The notes below the pieces were generated by a model that saw only the letters and a program-made list of their open reading frames with translations, was not told the DNA's origin and did not search any database. The position numbers and the translations under genes were made by a program. From Arcobacter sp. F2176 (lineage in GTDB: Bacteria > Campylobacterota > Campylobacteria > Campylobacterales > Arcobacteraceae), in NCBI RefSeq assembly GCF_004116465.1, contig NZ_PDJV01000011.1, positions 1 through 64,000 on the forward strand: a stretch of 64,000 nucleotides of DNA, given 5' to 3'. Below are positions 54,900-63,087 of this stretch, one piece after another. Within the stretch, counting starts at the first letter, position 1. Each line of letters opens with the position of its first letter.

Positions 54900-56880
54900 T
54901 ATTTTCCTTCATCTCTTGAAGCACTTTATTTGCTTCTTTTGTATTTGCTTTTTTTAACCAATATTTTGCAAGTTTTAGGTCTTTTTTTACTTCACCATCT
55001 CCATCTTTATAGATAAGACCTATGTTATAAGCAGCTGTTTCTTCTTTTGCTAAATTATATGATTGGGTGAAGTAATAAATAGCTTTTTTCATATCTTTTT
55101 TCACACCATTTCCTGTAGTATAAAGCCAACCTAGATTAAAGTTATATTTAACTATACCTTCATCTACTAATTTTTGGGCATAGAATTTAGCTTTTTTATA
55201 ATCAATTAGTTCCTTAGTACTTTTACAACTTTCACACATAAAAATACGAGCTAATGTTTCTGTAGAACTTCTATCTCCTAAAGAAGAGGCTATTTCATAA
55301 TATTTTACCGCTTTTGTTTTATCTTTTGAAGTTAAATCATAATGTAAGGCTGTTTTAATTGCAGCAGTTCTATCTCCTTTTATTGCTAATTCTTCTAAGG
55401 TTTTTATAGCAAAAAGAATGTCTTCTTTTGTATTTTTTTGTCGATATACTTTTATAAGCTCATAAGTACTACTTACATCACCAAAATTCACAGCTTTTTG
55501 TAAGTACTCCATCGCTTTTGTTGGATTAGAGTTTTTCAAATCTTTATACAATCTTCTAAGAGTAAAAATATTATCATTTTTTAAATCAATATTTGTAATA
55601 GCAACTTTTACATTATCTAATGATTTACTATTTTTGTATTTATAAGAGAATAAAACTTTTTTAAATCTTTTTTGTAAAGCGGGGTTATTACTATTTAAAA
55701 TATACTCTTGCCATTTTTTTGTATCTTCATCTCTTTTGAGGTCTGGTTGATAGGTATAAGGAACTCTTGTAGCTAAATGAACTATTGACTCTTCATCTCC
55801 ATTCATCGCAGCTTTTGTATAGTAATCTTTAATATTATCATCAGGAGTAAAAAAACTTCCACTTGATGAGTTTGCCAATATTCTATTTCCTTGGGTTGTT
55901 TTGCTTAACTTTTCAATTAAAAGTTCATAATCATTTTTAAAATATTTTTCTTTTGAATATACTTTTAATAATTTGCCATATGCTTCACTTTGTCCATATT
56001 TAATTGCTTCTTTTAGCTTTGAAATTATCTCTTCTTGATAATCTTTATACTTCTCATCTTTTCCATTTAAAACTCTATGTTGAGAAGCCATTTTGTCATA
56101 TAAATCTGCATATTCTAAATATTTATCTGCATCATCATTTGTAAGAGTTATTACTTTTTTGAAAAATAGTTTTGATTCTTCATACTCACCTCTAATTTTC
56201 AAAATATTAGCTGTTGTAACAATTTTTTCATATTCATTAGATGCTAAGATATCATTAAGTATTTTACTCACTTCCTCTTTTTTTAAGTTACGGAAATTTT
56301 TAAATCTCAAGAATTCTTTAGTAACAGGTATTGAATAACCTTTTTGTACTATTATAGTCTCTATTTTTTTTGCATCTTTTTCTTTACCCATATTTAAATA
56401 CAAATCATAAATCTTTGTCAAATCTTCTTTTGAAGCATTTAATAAAATTTTTGATTGGGTATCTTTTATCTTTTTATGGTCATAATCATATAGATATATT
56501 TGTAAAAGTTTAAATAAAGGCTTTTTGAACTTTTCATTTGATGCTGCTTCTAAAAGGGCTACATACTTTTCTTTTCCACTTATAAACATATCTTTGTATT
56601 CATAAAAAACTTCTGCAAAATCCATAATATCGCTTGAATTTTTACTTTGTAAGACAAGTGGGTACCATTTATTATAATAGTCAAACCCCTCTTTTGTTTC
56701 TGGGAAAACAAATTTCTTATTTAATTCAATCATTGCTTTAATATCACCCATGTTTGCTTGTGATATTAGTTCTTTTTTGTTTGATTTTATACTTAATTGT
56801 GTTTTGGCTAAGGGTAATTTATTTGAACACCCAGTTAAAGTAAGTAAAATAATAGTAATTGAAAATAATAATAATTTCAT
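54892..56880 (-). CDS. Sel1-repeat lipoprotein, paralogue 1 (first gene of operon)
   Basis: 662 residues. Lipobox LTGC (Cys18). The shared module reads QANMGDIKAMIELNKKFVFP then YYNKWYPLVL, followed by DIMDFAEVFYEYKDMFISGK. C-terminal Sel1 units include YTTGNGVKKDMKKAIYYFTQ and KDGDGEVKKDLKLAKYWLKK. Such proteins form superhelical protein-binding solenoids; no enzyme motif is seen. As the first gene it probably carries the operon promoter in 56881-56950. Confidence 0.85.
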   Translation of the reverse strand: MKLLLFSITIILLTLTGCSNKLPLAKTQLSIKSNKKELISQANMGDIKAMIELNKKFVFPETKEGFDYYNKWYPLVLQSKNSSDIMDFAEVFYEYKDMFISGKEKYVALLEAASNEKFKKPLFKLLQIYLYDYDHKKIKDTQSKILLNASKEDLTKIYDLYLNMGKEKDAKKIETIIVQKGYSIPVTKEFLRFKNFRNLKKEEVSKILNDILASNEYEKIVTTANILKIRGEYEESKLFFKKVITLTNDDADKYLEYADLYDKMASQHRVLNGKDEKYKDYQEEIISKLKEAIKYGQSEAYGKLLKVYSKEKYFKNDYELLIEKLSKTTQGNRILANSSSGSFFTPDDNIKDYYTKAAMNGDEESIVHLATRVPYTYQPDLKRDEDTKKWQEYILNSNNPALQKRFKKVLFSYKYKNSKSLDNVKVAITNIDLKNDNIFTLRRLYKDLKNSNPTKAMEYLQKAVNFGDVSSTYELIKVYRQKNTKEDILFAIKTLEELAIKGDRTAAIKTALHYDLTSKDKTKAVKYYEIASSLGDRSSTETLARIFMCESCKSTKELIDYKKAKFYAQKLVDEGIVKYNFNLGWLYTTGNGVKKDMKKAIYYFTQSYNLAKEETAAYNIGLIYKDGDGEVKKDLKLAKYWLKKANTKEANKVLQEMKENNE

Positions 56881-57031
56881 TGTTTTCCTTTGTTAATATA
56901 AATCTGCTGATATTATTATAATTGTTCTTAGAAAAATATTTTGAACGACTTTTTTGGATAAAGAATAGTAAAATTCGCACTTTATAATAATGATTTTACT
57001 TTTATTTTTTAATTAAAAAAAAATTATTTTT

Positions 57032-57126
57032 TTCTACTCTTGTGGTTATTCAAGTGTTTCTTTATTATATAGTTTAAGAAGTATCATAAAATTACCCCAT
57101 TACTTTATAGGGAACAAAACTTATAA
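57032..57126 (+). pseudogene. decayed 3' end of a third AraC-type regulator
   Basis: The bases from CTTGTGGTTATTCAAGTGT onward line up with the last codons of the AraC gene at 57621-58475. The helix segment CGYSSVS is readable; then a frameshift and a TAG replace the next codons, and the tail TPLLYREQNL-stop corresponds to TPLFYREQNL in the intact gene. Similarity continues past the stop into CTTATAC, so a duplicated segment is implied. Confidence 0.75.
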
Positions 57127-57167
57127 AATAAGTCTTTTTTCTTATACTTTTACTTCTTGGATTGACT

Positions 57168-57173
57168 TATAAT
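57168..57173 (+). promoter_or_regulatory. -10 element of the CMD-family gene
   Basis: TATAAT in GATTGACTTATAATCTTC, 27 bases before the ATG. A TTGAC is present but too close to be its -35. Confidence 0.45.
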
Positions 57174-57199
57174 CTTCATAAATAAAATAAAGGATTATT

Positions 57200-57571
57200 A
57201 TGAAATCAGATAGATATAAAAGAGGTTGGGAGAAGTTAAAAGAAGTAGATGGTAGTGCAGGGGAAAAAGTAATTGAGTCATTGAAAGATATTGCCCCAGA
57301 GTTTGCAGATTTGCTTATTGAGTTTCCTTTTGGAGATATTTATACAAGAGAAAAATTAGATTTAAAATCAAGAGAAATTGCAACTATTGCAGCACTTACA
57401 GTTATGGGAAATGCATCAGCACAATTAAAAGTGCATATTCATGCAGGACTAAATGTAGGTTGTACTAAAGAAGAGATTGTAGAAGTGATTATGCAAATGG
57501 CAGTTTACGGAGGTTTCCCTTGTGCTTTAAATGCCCTGTTTGCTGCAAAAGAGGTATTTAATGAAAATTGA
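57200..57571 (+). CDS. carboxymuconolactone decarboxylase-family protein
   Basis: 123 residues: YTREKLDLKSREIATIAALTVMGN, then QLKVHIHAGLNVGCTKEEIVEVIMQMAVYGGFP, the standard CMD pattern with the conserved HI-HAGLNVG. It has no CxxC redox pair, so it is closer to the decarboxylase-type branch than to AhpD. Substrate unknown. It lies directly before an AraC-type regulator that may control it. Confidence 0.88.
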   Translation: MKSDRYKRGWEKLKEVDGSAGEKVIESLKDIAPEFADLLIEFPFGDIYTREKLDLKSREIATIAALTVMGNASAQLKVHIHAGLNVGCTKEEIVEVIMQMAVYGGFPCALNALFAAKEVFNEN

Positions 57572-57620
57572 TATTAAAATAAGAGTAAATATTTTTATGC
57601 AAAAAAAAGTATAATTAATC

Positions 57621-58475
57621 ATGATTATTACTTTACCCAATTATATTTTTGAAAATAAAGATTTATATCAAATAATACATGATGATAGTGTTATAGTAGC
57701 AAAGTCATCAACATATAAAAAAGATAAAATCTCTTTAAGAAACAGTATGCATTTAGCTATTTTATTAATAAGTGGTGGAAAAATCTTACATCTTAATGAT
57801 GATGACATAAGTATAGATACTAGTGATATAGTTTTTCTATCTCAAGGCAATTATTTTATGGGTGAAATTCTTGGAGATAGAAATGACTTTGAATCTATAT
57901 TGATATATTTTGATGACGAATATGTTTTTAATTTTATAAAAAGATACAATATTACTATTGATACACTCGCACAAAATGGAATTTTATCTTTTAAAAGAGA
58001 TGAATTTATAAATAGTTGTGCTCAAACAATAAATCAATATTTTTTAACAAATATAGATAATAGTCTTGACTTAGTAAAGTTAAAACTTGATGAAATTTTT
58101 TTATACTCCCTTTCAAAAGATAAAGAAAAATTTACAGCTTTTTTAAATAAGATAGTACAAACTAAATCTTCACGGATAAAATATATTTTAGAAGAGAATC
58201 TTGATATCATAAATAATATTGATGATATGTGTAAACTCACAAGGCTTAATTCAAAAGCCTTAAGAAAAGAGGTAAATAGACTTTATAATCAAAATCCTAA
58301 AGAGTGGTTAGATGAAAGAAGGCTCTCTTTTGCTGTTCTGCTACTTAAAAATACTCAAAAAAGTGTATCACAGATAGCAACTTCATGTGGATATTCAAGT
58401 GTCTCTTGGTTTATAATACAATTTAAAAAATATTATAAAACTACCCCTTTATTCTATAGGGAACAAAACTTATAA
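57621..58475 (+). CDS. AraC-family transcriptional regulator, copy 1
   Basis: 284 residues. The N-terminal part (PNYIFENKDLYQIIHDDSVI) is a cupin-like ligand or dimer domain; the C-terminal about 95 residues contain two helix-turn-helices (NIDDMCKLTRLNSKALRKEV and SVSQIATSCGYSSVSWFIIQ) ending in the KKYYKTTPLFYREQ tail. It is a paralogue of the gene at 60880, and a decayed third copy lies at 57032. It probably regulates the adjacent CMD or MFS gene. Confidence 0.92.
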   Translation: MIITLPNYIFENKDLYQIIHDDSVIVAKSSTYKKDKISLRNSMHLAILLISGGKILHLNDDDISIDTSDIVFLSQGNYFMGEILGDRNDFESILIYFDDEYVFNFIKRYNITIDTLAQNGILSFKRDEFINSCAQTINQYFLTNIDNSLDLVKLKLDEIFLYSLSKDKEKFTAFLNKIVQTKSSRIKYILEENLDIINNIDDMCKLTRLNSKALRKEVNRLYNQNPKEWLDERRLSFAVLLLKNTQKSVSQIATSCGYSSVSWFIIQFKKYYKTTPLFYREQNL

Positions 58476-58614
58476 GATAATCATCTTTTCTTATACTCTA
58501 AACTCCCAAATTTATTTATAATACTCAAAATTAAAAAAGGAGTTTTTTTAATAAAGTTGTTTTCTATTTAATAAATTTATTCATTTAGAAAGCCTAGCTT
58601 AATAGAGGCGTGAT

Positions 58615-58620
58615 ACAATC
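58615..58620 (+). promoter_or_regulatory. -10 element of the MFS transporter gene
   Basis: TACAAT with an upstream TGA in GGCGTGATACAATC, an extended -10, 30 bases before the ATG. Confidence 0.45.
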
Positions 58621-58650
58621 TTATTAAAAAACATAAAGGTATATTAATTA

Positions 58651-59808
58651 ATGATTACTAAAAAACAAATCTTTGTCATGTCAGCAACAGCAGGAATTAG
58701 TGTTGCAAATATCTATTATAATCAACCAATTTTAAATGATATTGCAAAGGACTTAAATGTAAGTCATCTAGCAGTAGGAAATCTAACTACATTTTCCCAA
58801 GTTGGGTATGGTTTGGGACTATTTTTTGTAAGTCCACTTGGTGATAAGATGGATAGAAAAAAACTAATTATTATTTTACATGTTTTATTAGGTCTATCTT
58901 TACTTGGACTTTCATTTATAAGTAATATTTTTGTTTTATATATTTTAAGTCTTATGGCTGGATTATTTGCAGTTTCTGCACAAGTTGTTATTCCAATGGC
59001 AGCAGCTATGAGTGGAAAAGATAAGGGTAGAGTTGTAGGAACTATATTTAGTGGATTATTAACTGGAATATTATTAGCAAGAACTTTAAGTGGATATATT
59101 ACTGATTGGTTTGATAATTGGCATGTGATATTTGGTTTTTCTGCTCTTTTGGTATTTGCAACGATATTTTTTATCTCAAAGACTTTGCCAAACATGGAAC
59201 CGCACTTTGAAAATAGTTATTTTTCACTTTTAAAATCATCAATTTATCAGTTAAAAAGATTTTCACTACTTAGAAGAAATACCTTATTGATTGCAGTTTC
59301 ATTTGGAATTTTCTGTTCTTTTTGGACAACTTTAACTTTCAAATTAAGCCAAGCTCCTTTTAATTATGATAGTGACATTATTGGACTATTTGGTATACTA
59401 GCAGTAGCAGGTGCCTTATTAGCCCCTTATATTGGGAACATATCAGATAAGATAAATGGAAATGGAATTAAACTGATTTCTATATTGATGATAATACTTA
59501 GTGTAATTATAATTAAAGTATTTGATACAAATTTATATGCTTTTATTGTGGCAACTCTACTTTTAGATATAGGATTTCAAGCAATTCAAATCAATAATTT
59601 ATCTCAAATTTATGGCTTAGATGAAAAAGCACATAGTAGAATAAATACAGCCTATATATCTGCGATGTTTGTGGGTGGTTCAATTGGAACTTTTATTGGA
59701 GTACTATGTTGGGAAAAAGGTGGTTGGGATCTTGTAACTTTGCAATTATTAACTCTAGCAATTATCTCTTTAGGGATAATTGTATATAGTTACATAATAA
59801 AAATGTAG
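58651..59808 (+). CDS. major facilitator superfamily transporter
   Basis: 385 residues, twelve predicted membrane segments. The start ATAGISVANIYYNQPILNDIAKDL and the loop 2-3 motif SPLGDKMDRKKLI are typical of a drug-efflux (DHA1-like) subgroup; SGLLTGILLARTLSGYITDW is the motif in segment 5. Substrate unknown. Situated after an AraC-type regulator, which may control it. Confidence 0.9.
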   Translation: MITKKQIFVMSATAGISVANIYYNQPILNDIAKDLNVSHLAVGNLTTFSQVGYGLGLFFVSPLGDKMDRKKLIIILHVLLGLSLLGLSFISNIFVLYILSLMAGLFAVSAQVVIPMAAAMSGKDKGRVVGTIFSGLLTGILLARTLSGYITDWFDNWHVIFGFSALLVFATIFFISKTLPNMEPHFENSYFSLLKSSIYQLKRFSLLRRNTLLIAVSFGIFCSFWTTLTFKLSQAPFNYDSDIIGLFGILAVAGALLAPYIGNISDKINGNGIKLISILMIILSVIIIKVFDTNLYAFIVATLLLDIGFQAIQINNLSQIYGLDEKAHSRINTAYISAMFVGGSIGTFIGVLCWEKGGWDLVTLQLLTLAIISLGIIVYSYIIKM

Positions 59809-59837
59809 TAATAGCTGTTAATTAATAAAGGATAAAA

Positions 59838-60137
59838 ATGTTTATAATAAATTTAACTTATATAAAACCACTAGATGAAGTAGATACTCATCTTGAAGCC
59901 CATATAAAATATTTAAAAGAGCAATATAAAGAAGGTAACTTTATAGCTTCAGGAAGAAAAATTCCAAGAAATGGTGGAGTGATACTTTCAAAACTTGATT
60001 CAAAAGAGAAGTTACTAGAAGTTCTATCCCAAGATCCATTTAAACTTGTAAATGTCGCAAATTATGAAATAATAGAGTTTGTTCCAAGTATGACATTAGA
60101 TGAATTTGAAAATTTGAAAGAAAATGTAAATGAATAA
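59838..60137 (+). CDS. YciI-like protein
   Basis: 99 residues, ferredoxin-like fold: MFIINLTYIKPLDEVDTHLEAHIKYLKEQYKEG with the conserved His of the HxxYL segment, then FIASGRKIPRNGGVIL. Similar to YciI-domain proteins, whose Asp/His pair suggests a small-molecule catalytic role; reaction unknown. It overlaps the next gene by 8 bases. Confidence 0.82.
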   Translation: MFIINLTYIKPLDEVDTHLEAHIKYLKEQYKEGNFIASGRKIPRNGGVILSKLDSKEKLLEVLSQDPFKLVNVANYEIIEFVPSMTLDEFENLKENVNE

Positions 60138-60864
60138 TATTAGCATTTTAGGTAGTGGTTGGTTAGGTTTTCCATTAGCCCAAGTATTATCAGAAGAATT
60201 TTCTGTAAAATTATCTACAAGTACAAATGAAAAAATTGATAGATTAAGAGGTGAAAATATCACTCCATTTATTGTGGATACTACTAATTTAAATGATGAG
60301 GTTGATAAGTTTTTATGTTCAGATATTTTGATTATAAATATACCTTCAAAAAATATTGATGGATTTAAAGAGTTGATAAAACATATACTCAATTCAAATA
60401 TCAAAAAAATTGTTTTTATTAGTTCAATTTCAGTATTAAAAGATGAAACAAGTCCTTTAATTGAAATAGAAAATCTATTTAAAAAGACAAATCTCAAAAT
60501 AACAATTTTAAGATTTGGAGGACTTATAGGATATGGAAGAAATCCTGCAAAGTTTTTCCCAAACGGCAAAGTTGTAAAAGATGCAAATATACCTGTAAAT
60601 ATGATACATAGGGATGATTGTATTAGTATAATAGGAAATGTAATTAAACAAGATATTTTTGATGAAACTTTTAATTGTGCTGCTCCTTCCCATCCCACAA
60701 AAAAAGAGTTTTATACCTATTGTGCAAAAGTATCAGGTTTACCTGTTCCAACTTTTGATTCAGGGAAAAATGAAAGCAATAAAAAAATAGTAAAGAATGA
60801 TTTGCTTGTATCAAAACTAAATTATAAATTTATTCATGACGATTTGATGAAAATAGTATTTTAA
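60130..60864 (+). CDS. NAD(P)-binding epimerase-like protein (YeeZ-like)
   Basis: 244 residues. The Rossmann start is ISILGSGWLGFPLAQVL (GxGxxG), followed by DILIINIPSK, KKIVFISSISV and LRFGGLIGYGRNPAKFF, as in atypical short-chain dehydrogenases of the YeeZ type. The Tyr-x3-Lys pair of classical enzymes is not seen in the usual place. It overlaps the YciI-like gene by 8 bases and precedes an AraC-type gene by 15. Confidence 0.8.
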   Translation: MNNISILGSGWLGFPLAQVLSEEFSVKLSTSTNEKIDRLRGENITPFIVDTTNLNDEVDKFLCSDILIINIPSKNIDGFKELIKHILNSNIKKIVFISSISVLKDETSPLIEIENLFKKTNLKITILRFGGLIGYGRNPAKFFPNGKVVKDANIPVNMIHRDDCISIIGNVIKQDIFDETFNCAAPSHPTKKEFYTYCAKVSGLPVPTFDSGKNESNKKIVKNDLLVSKLNYKFIHDDLMKIVF

Positions 60865-60879
60865 AAAGGAAAAATCATC

Positions 60880-61731
60880 TTGACCTATGTAGTGCCAAAT
60901 TATTTTATTGAAAATAAATATAAAAATCTTTTAAAAATAGATGATTTATTGTGTTTAAATTATATTACTAAAACACAAAACTCCAATGTATATGCAAGAA
61001 CAACAATGCATAGTATGGGTATAGTACTTGAAGGTTCAAAAGTTATTCATCTAAGTAATGAAGATATTAATATACAAAAAACAGATATATTTTTTCTTAC
61101 TCAAAATAACTATTATATGAGTGAAAGATTGGTTAATGATTCTAAATACAAGTCATTATTAGTATATTTTGATGATAAATTTATTTTTGATTTTATAAAT
61201 AAATATAATATTCAAATCAATACAAAAGATGAAGAGAGTACAGTAAAGGCAAGTTATAAAAGTGATAAATTATTTGAAAATAGTGTACAAACTTTTCAAG
61301 AATATTTAAAAGTTGATTTCAATGAAAATCTTTTAAAACTTAAAATTGAAGAGATATTTCTACAAGCAATAAAACATAATGAAAAGCAAATGTACTCTTT
61401 TTTTAACTCAATTTTAGCTACAAGTCAAGATAGAATCAAATATATACTAGAATCAAACATTGATCTTATCCAAACCCTTGATGATATGTGTAAAATCACA
61501 AGATTATCAGAAAATAAAATTAGAAGATATATTAAAAAAGAGTTTAACCAAACTCCAAAAATATGGCTTGATACAAAAAGATTAGAAAAAGCAGTTTTAC
61601 TTTTAACTACTACTAATAAAAGCATCTCAGATATATCTACAACTTGTGGATACTCTACTGTTTCATGGTTTATTTCCCAATTTAAAAAATATCATAAGCA
61701 AACACCTAAAGAATTCCGACATAAAATCTAA
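60880..61731 (+). CDS. AraC-family transcriptional regulator, copy 2
   Basis: 283 residues, TTG start with AAGGA upstream. Same layout as copy 1: cupin-like N-terminus (VPNYFIENKYKNLLKIDD) and double helix-turn-helix (TLDDMCKITRLSENKIRRYI and SISDISTTCGYSTVSWFISQ), tail KKYHKQTPKEFRHK. The clear identity throughout shows that the two come from one duplication. It may control the upstream YciI/epimerase pair or the downstream PEBP gene. Confidence 0.92.
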   Translation: MTYVVPNYFIENKYKNLLKIDDLLCLNYITKTQNSNVYARTTMHSMGIVLEGSKVIHLSNEDINIQKTDIFFLTQNNYYMSERLVNDSKYKSLLVYFDDKFIFDFINKYNIQINTKDEESTVKASYKSDKLFENSVQTFQEYLKVDFNENLLKLKIEEIFLQAIKHNEKQMYSFFNSILATSQDRIKYILESNIDLIQTLDDMCKITRLSENKIRRYIKKEFNQTPKIWLDTKRLEKAVLLLTTTNKSISDISTTCGYSTVSWFISQFKKYHKQTPKEFRHKI

Positions 61732-61796
61732 GATTTCTTGTACATTTATATTTTAAACTTTTGTAAAATACTTATAGATTTACAAAAAGGAAGAGT

Positions 61797-62321
61797 ATGA
61801 AAAAAATATGTATTGGATTAATCTTTAGTGTTGGTTTGTTATTTGCCCAAGGTTTTACTTTAAGTAGTAATGATATACAAGGGCAACTTTCAAATGAACA
61901 AGTTTTTAATGGCTTTGGTTGTACTGGAAAAAATATCTCTCCACAACTTTCTTGGAAAGATGCACCTAAAGGAACAAAATCTTTTGCAATAACTGCTTAT
62001 GATCCTGATGCTCCAACAGGAAGTGGTTGGTGGCATTGGGTAGTTTTTAATATTCCAAAAGATAAAACAAGTTTAGAAAAGGGTTTTGGAAATAAAGAAT
62101 ATTCAAATATCATTCAAAGTGTGACTGACTATGGTAAAACTGGTTTTGGTGGTGCTTGTCCTCCCGTTGGAGATAAGGCTCATAGATACATTTTTACAGT
62201 GTATGCTTTAGATATAGATAAACTTGATTTAAATAAAAATGCATCAACAGCTTTAGTTGGATATATGATTAATGCCCATGCCATAGAAAAATCATCAATT
62301 ATTGCTTATTATGGGAGATAA
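61797..62321 (+). CDS. exported PEBP (YbhB/YbcL)-family protein
   Basis: 174 residues with a signal peptide (MKKICIGLIFSVGLLFAQ, cut near residue 17). The family core follows: NISPQLSWKDAPKGTKSFAI, AYDPDAPTGSGWWHWVVFNI, GACPPVGDKAHRYIFTVYAL. The DPDAP and HRY elements form the anion-binding pocket. Periplasmic location is predicted; function of bacterial members is unclear. Confidence 0.92.
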   Translation: MKKICIGLIFSVGLLFAQGFTLSSNDIQGQLSNEQVFNGFGCTGKNISPQLSWKDAPKGTKSFAITAYDPDAPTGSGWWHWVVFNIPKDKTSLEKGFGNKEYSNIIQSVTDYGKTGFGGACPPVGDKAHRYIFTVYALDIDKLDLNKNASTALVGYMINAHAIEKSSIIAYYGR

Positions 62322-62324
62322 TAT

Positions 62325-63074
62325 ATGAAAGAATCAAATAGTTGGAATGCAAACAAATATAAAAAACATGCAAATTTTGTATCAAATTTGGCATTAGGGG
62401 TAGTTGAATTACTAAATCCAAAAGAGGGTGAGAAAATTTTGGATTTAGGTTGTGGTGAGGGAACTTTGGCTTTAGAGATAAAAAAATCAAAGGCTGAAGT
62501 TATTGGTATAGATTTAAGTGAAGATATGGTTGAAAAAACAAAATCTAAAGGAATAATAGCAAGTGTTGGAAGTGCTACAGATTTGGATTTTGAAAATGAG
62601 TTTGATGCAGTTTTCTCAAATGCAGTATTGCATTGGGTAAAGAATAGTGAACTTGCAATTCAAAAGATAAATAAAGCATTAAAAAAAGAGGGTAGATTTG
62701 TAGCTGAATTTGGTGGCTATGGAAATATCAAGAGTCTAACTGATGCTATGCAAGAAGTTTTTGATAAGTATCCTTCCTGGGGAGAGTTTAATAATCCTTG
62801 GACTTTTTTAAGTGATACAGAGTATAAAATGCTTTTGGAAAATAATGGTTTTACTGTAGAATATATAGAACTAATACCAAGACCAACACCAATTGATGAT
62901 ATCACAAATTGGTTAGATATATTTGCAAATGGCATAACTAAAAATTTAACAGCTGAGCAAAAAGTATTGTTTAAAGAAGAAGTAAAAGAGATATTAACAC
63001 CAAAACTATATAATGAAAAGAATGGTTGGATTGCTGATTATGTAAGATTAAGAGTTAAGGCTATTAAGAAGTAA
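62325..63074 (+). CDS. class I SAM-dependent methyltransferase
   Basis: 249 residues. Motif I is ILDLGCGEGTLALEI, then EVIGIDLSEDMVEKT, FDAVFSNAVLHWV (motif with the Asn/His pair) and a C-terminal region TWLDIFANGITKNL-like (ITNWLDIFANG). It resembles trans-aconitate- or malonyl-ACP-type O-methyltransferases (Tam/BioC-like), but the acceptor is unknown. It starts 3 bases after the PEBP gene, so they are probably co-transcribed. Confidence 0.9.
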   Translation: MKESNSWNANKYKKHANFVSNLALGVVELLNPKEGEKILDLGCGEGTLALEIKKSKAEVIGIDLSEDMVEKTKSKGIIASVGSATDLDFENEFDAVFSNAVLHWVKNSELAIQKINKALKKEGRFVAEFGGYGNIKSLTDAMQEVFDKYPSWGEFNNPWTFLSDTEYKMLLENNGFTVEYIELIPRPTPIDDITNWLDIFANGITKNLTAEQKVLFKEEVKEILTPKLYNEKNGWIADYVRLRVKAIKK

Positions 63075-63087
63075 ATAGTATTTACTT

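Larger units (their letters stand above)
56881..57199. other. 319-base intergenic region holding a gene relic
   Basis: The left part must hold the promoter of the minus-strand Sel1 operon. The middle (57032-57126) is the decayed 3' end of an AraC-type gene. The right end holds the -10 of the CMD-family gene. No intact gene is present. Confidence 0.65.

Noticed and set aside
49280-56880. CRISPR array or DNA-level tandem repeats
   Set aside because: The repeats are protein-level Sel1 units with diverged DNA; no short regularly spaced direct repeats occur anywhere in the window.
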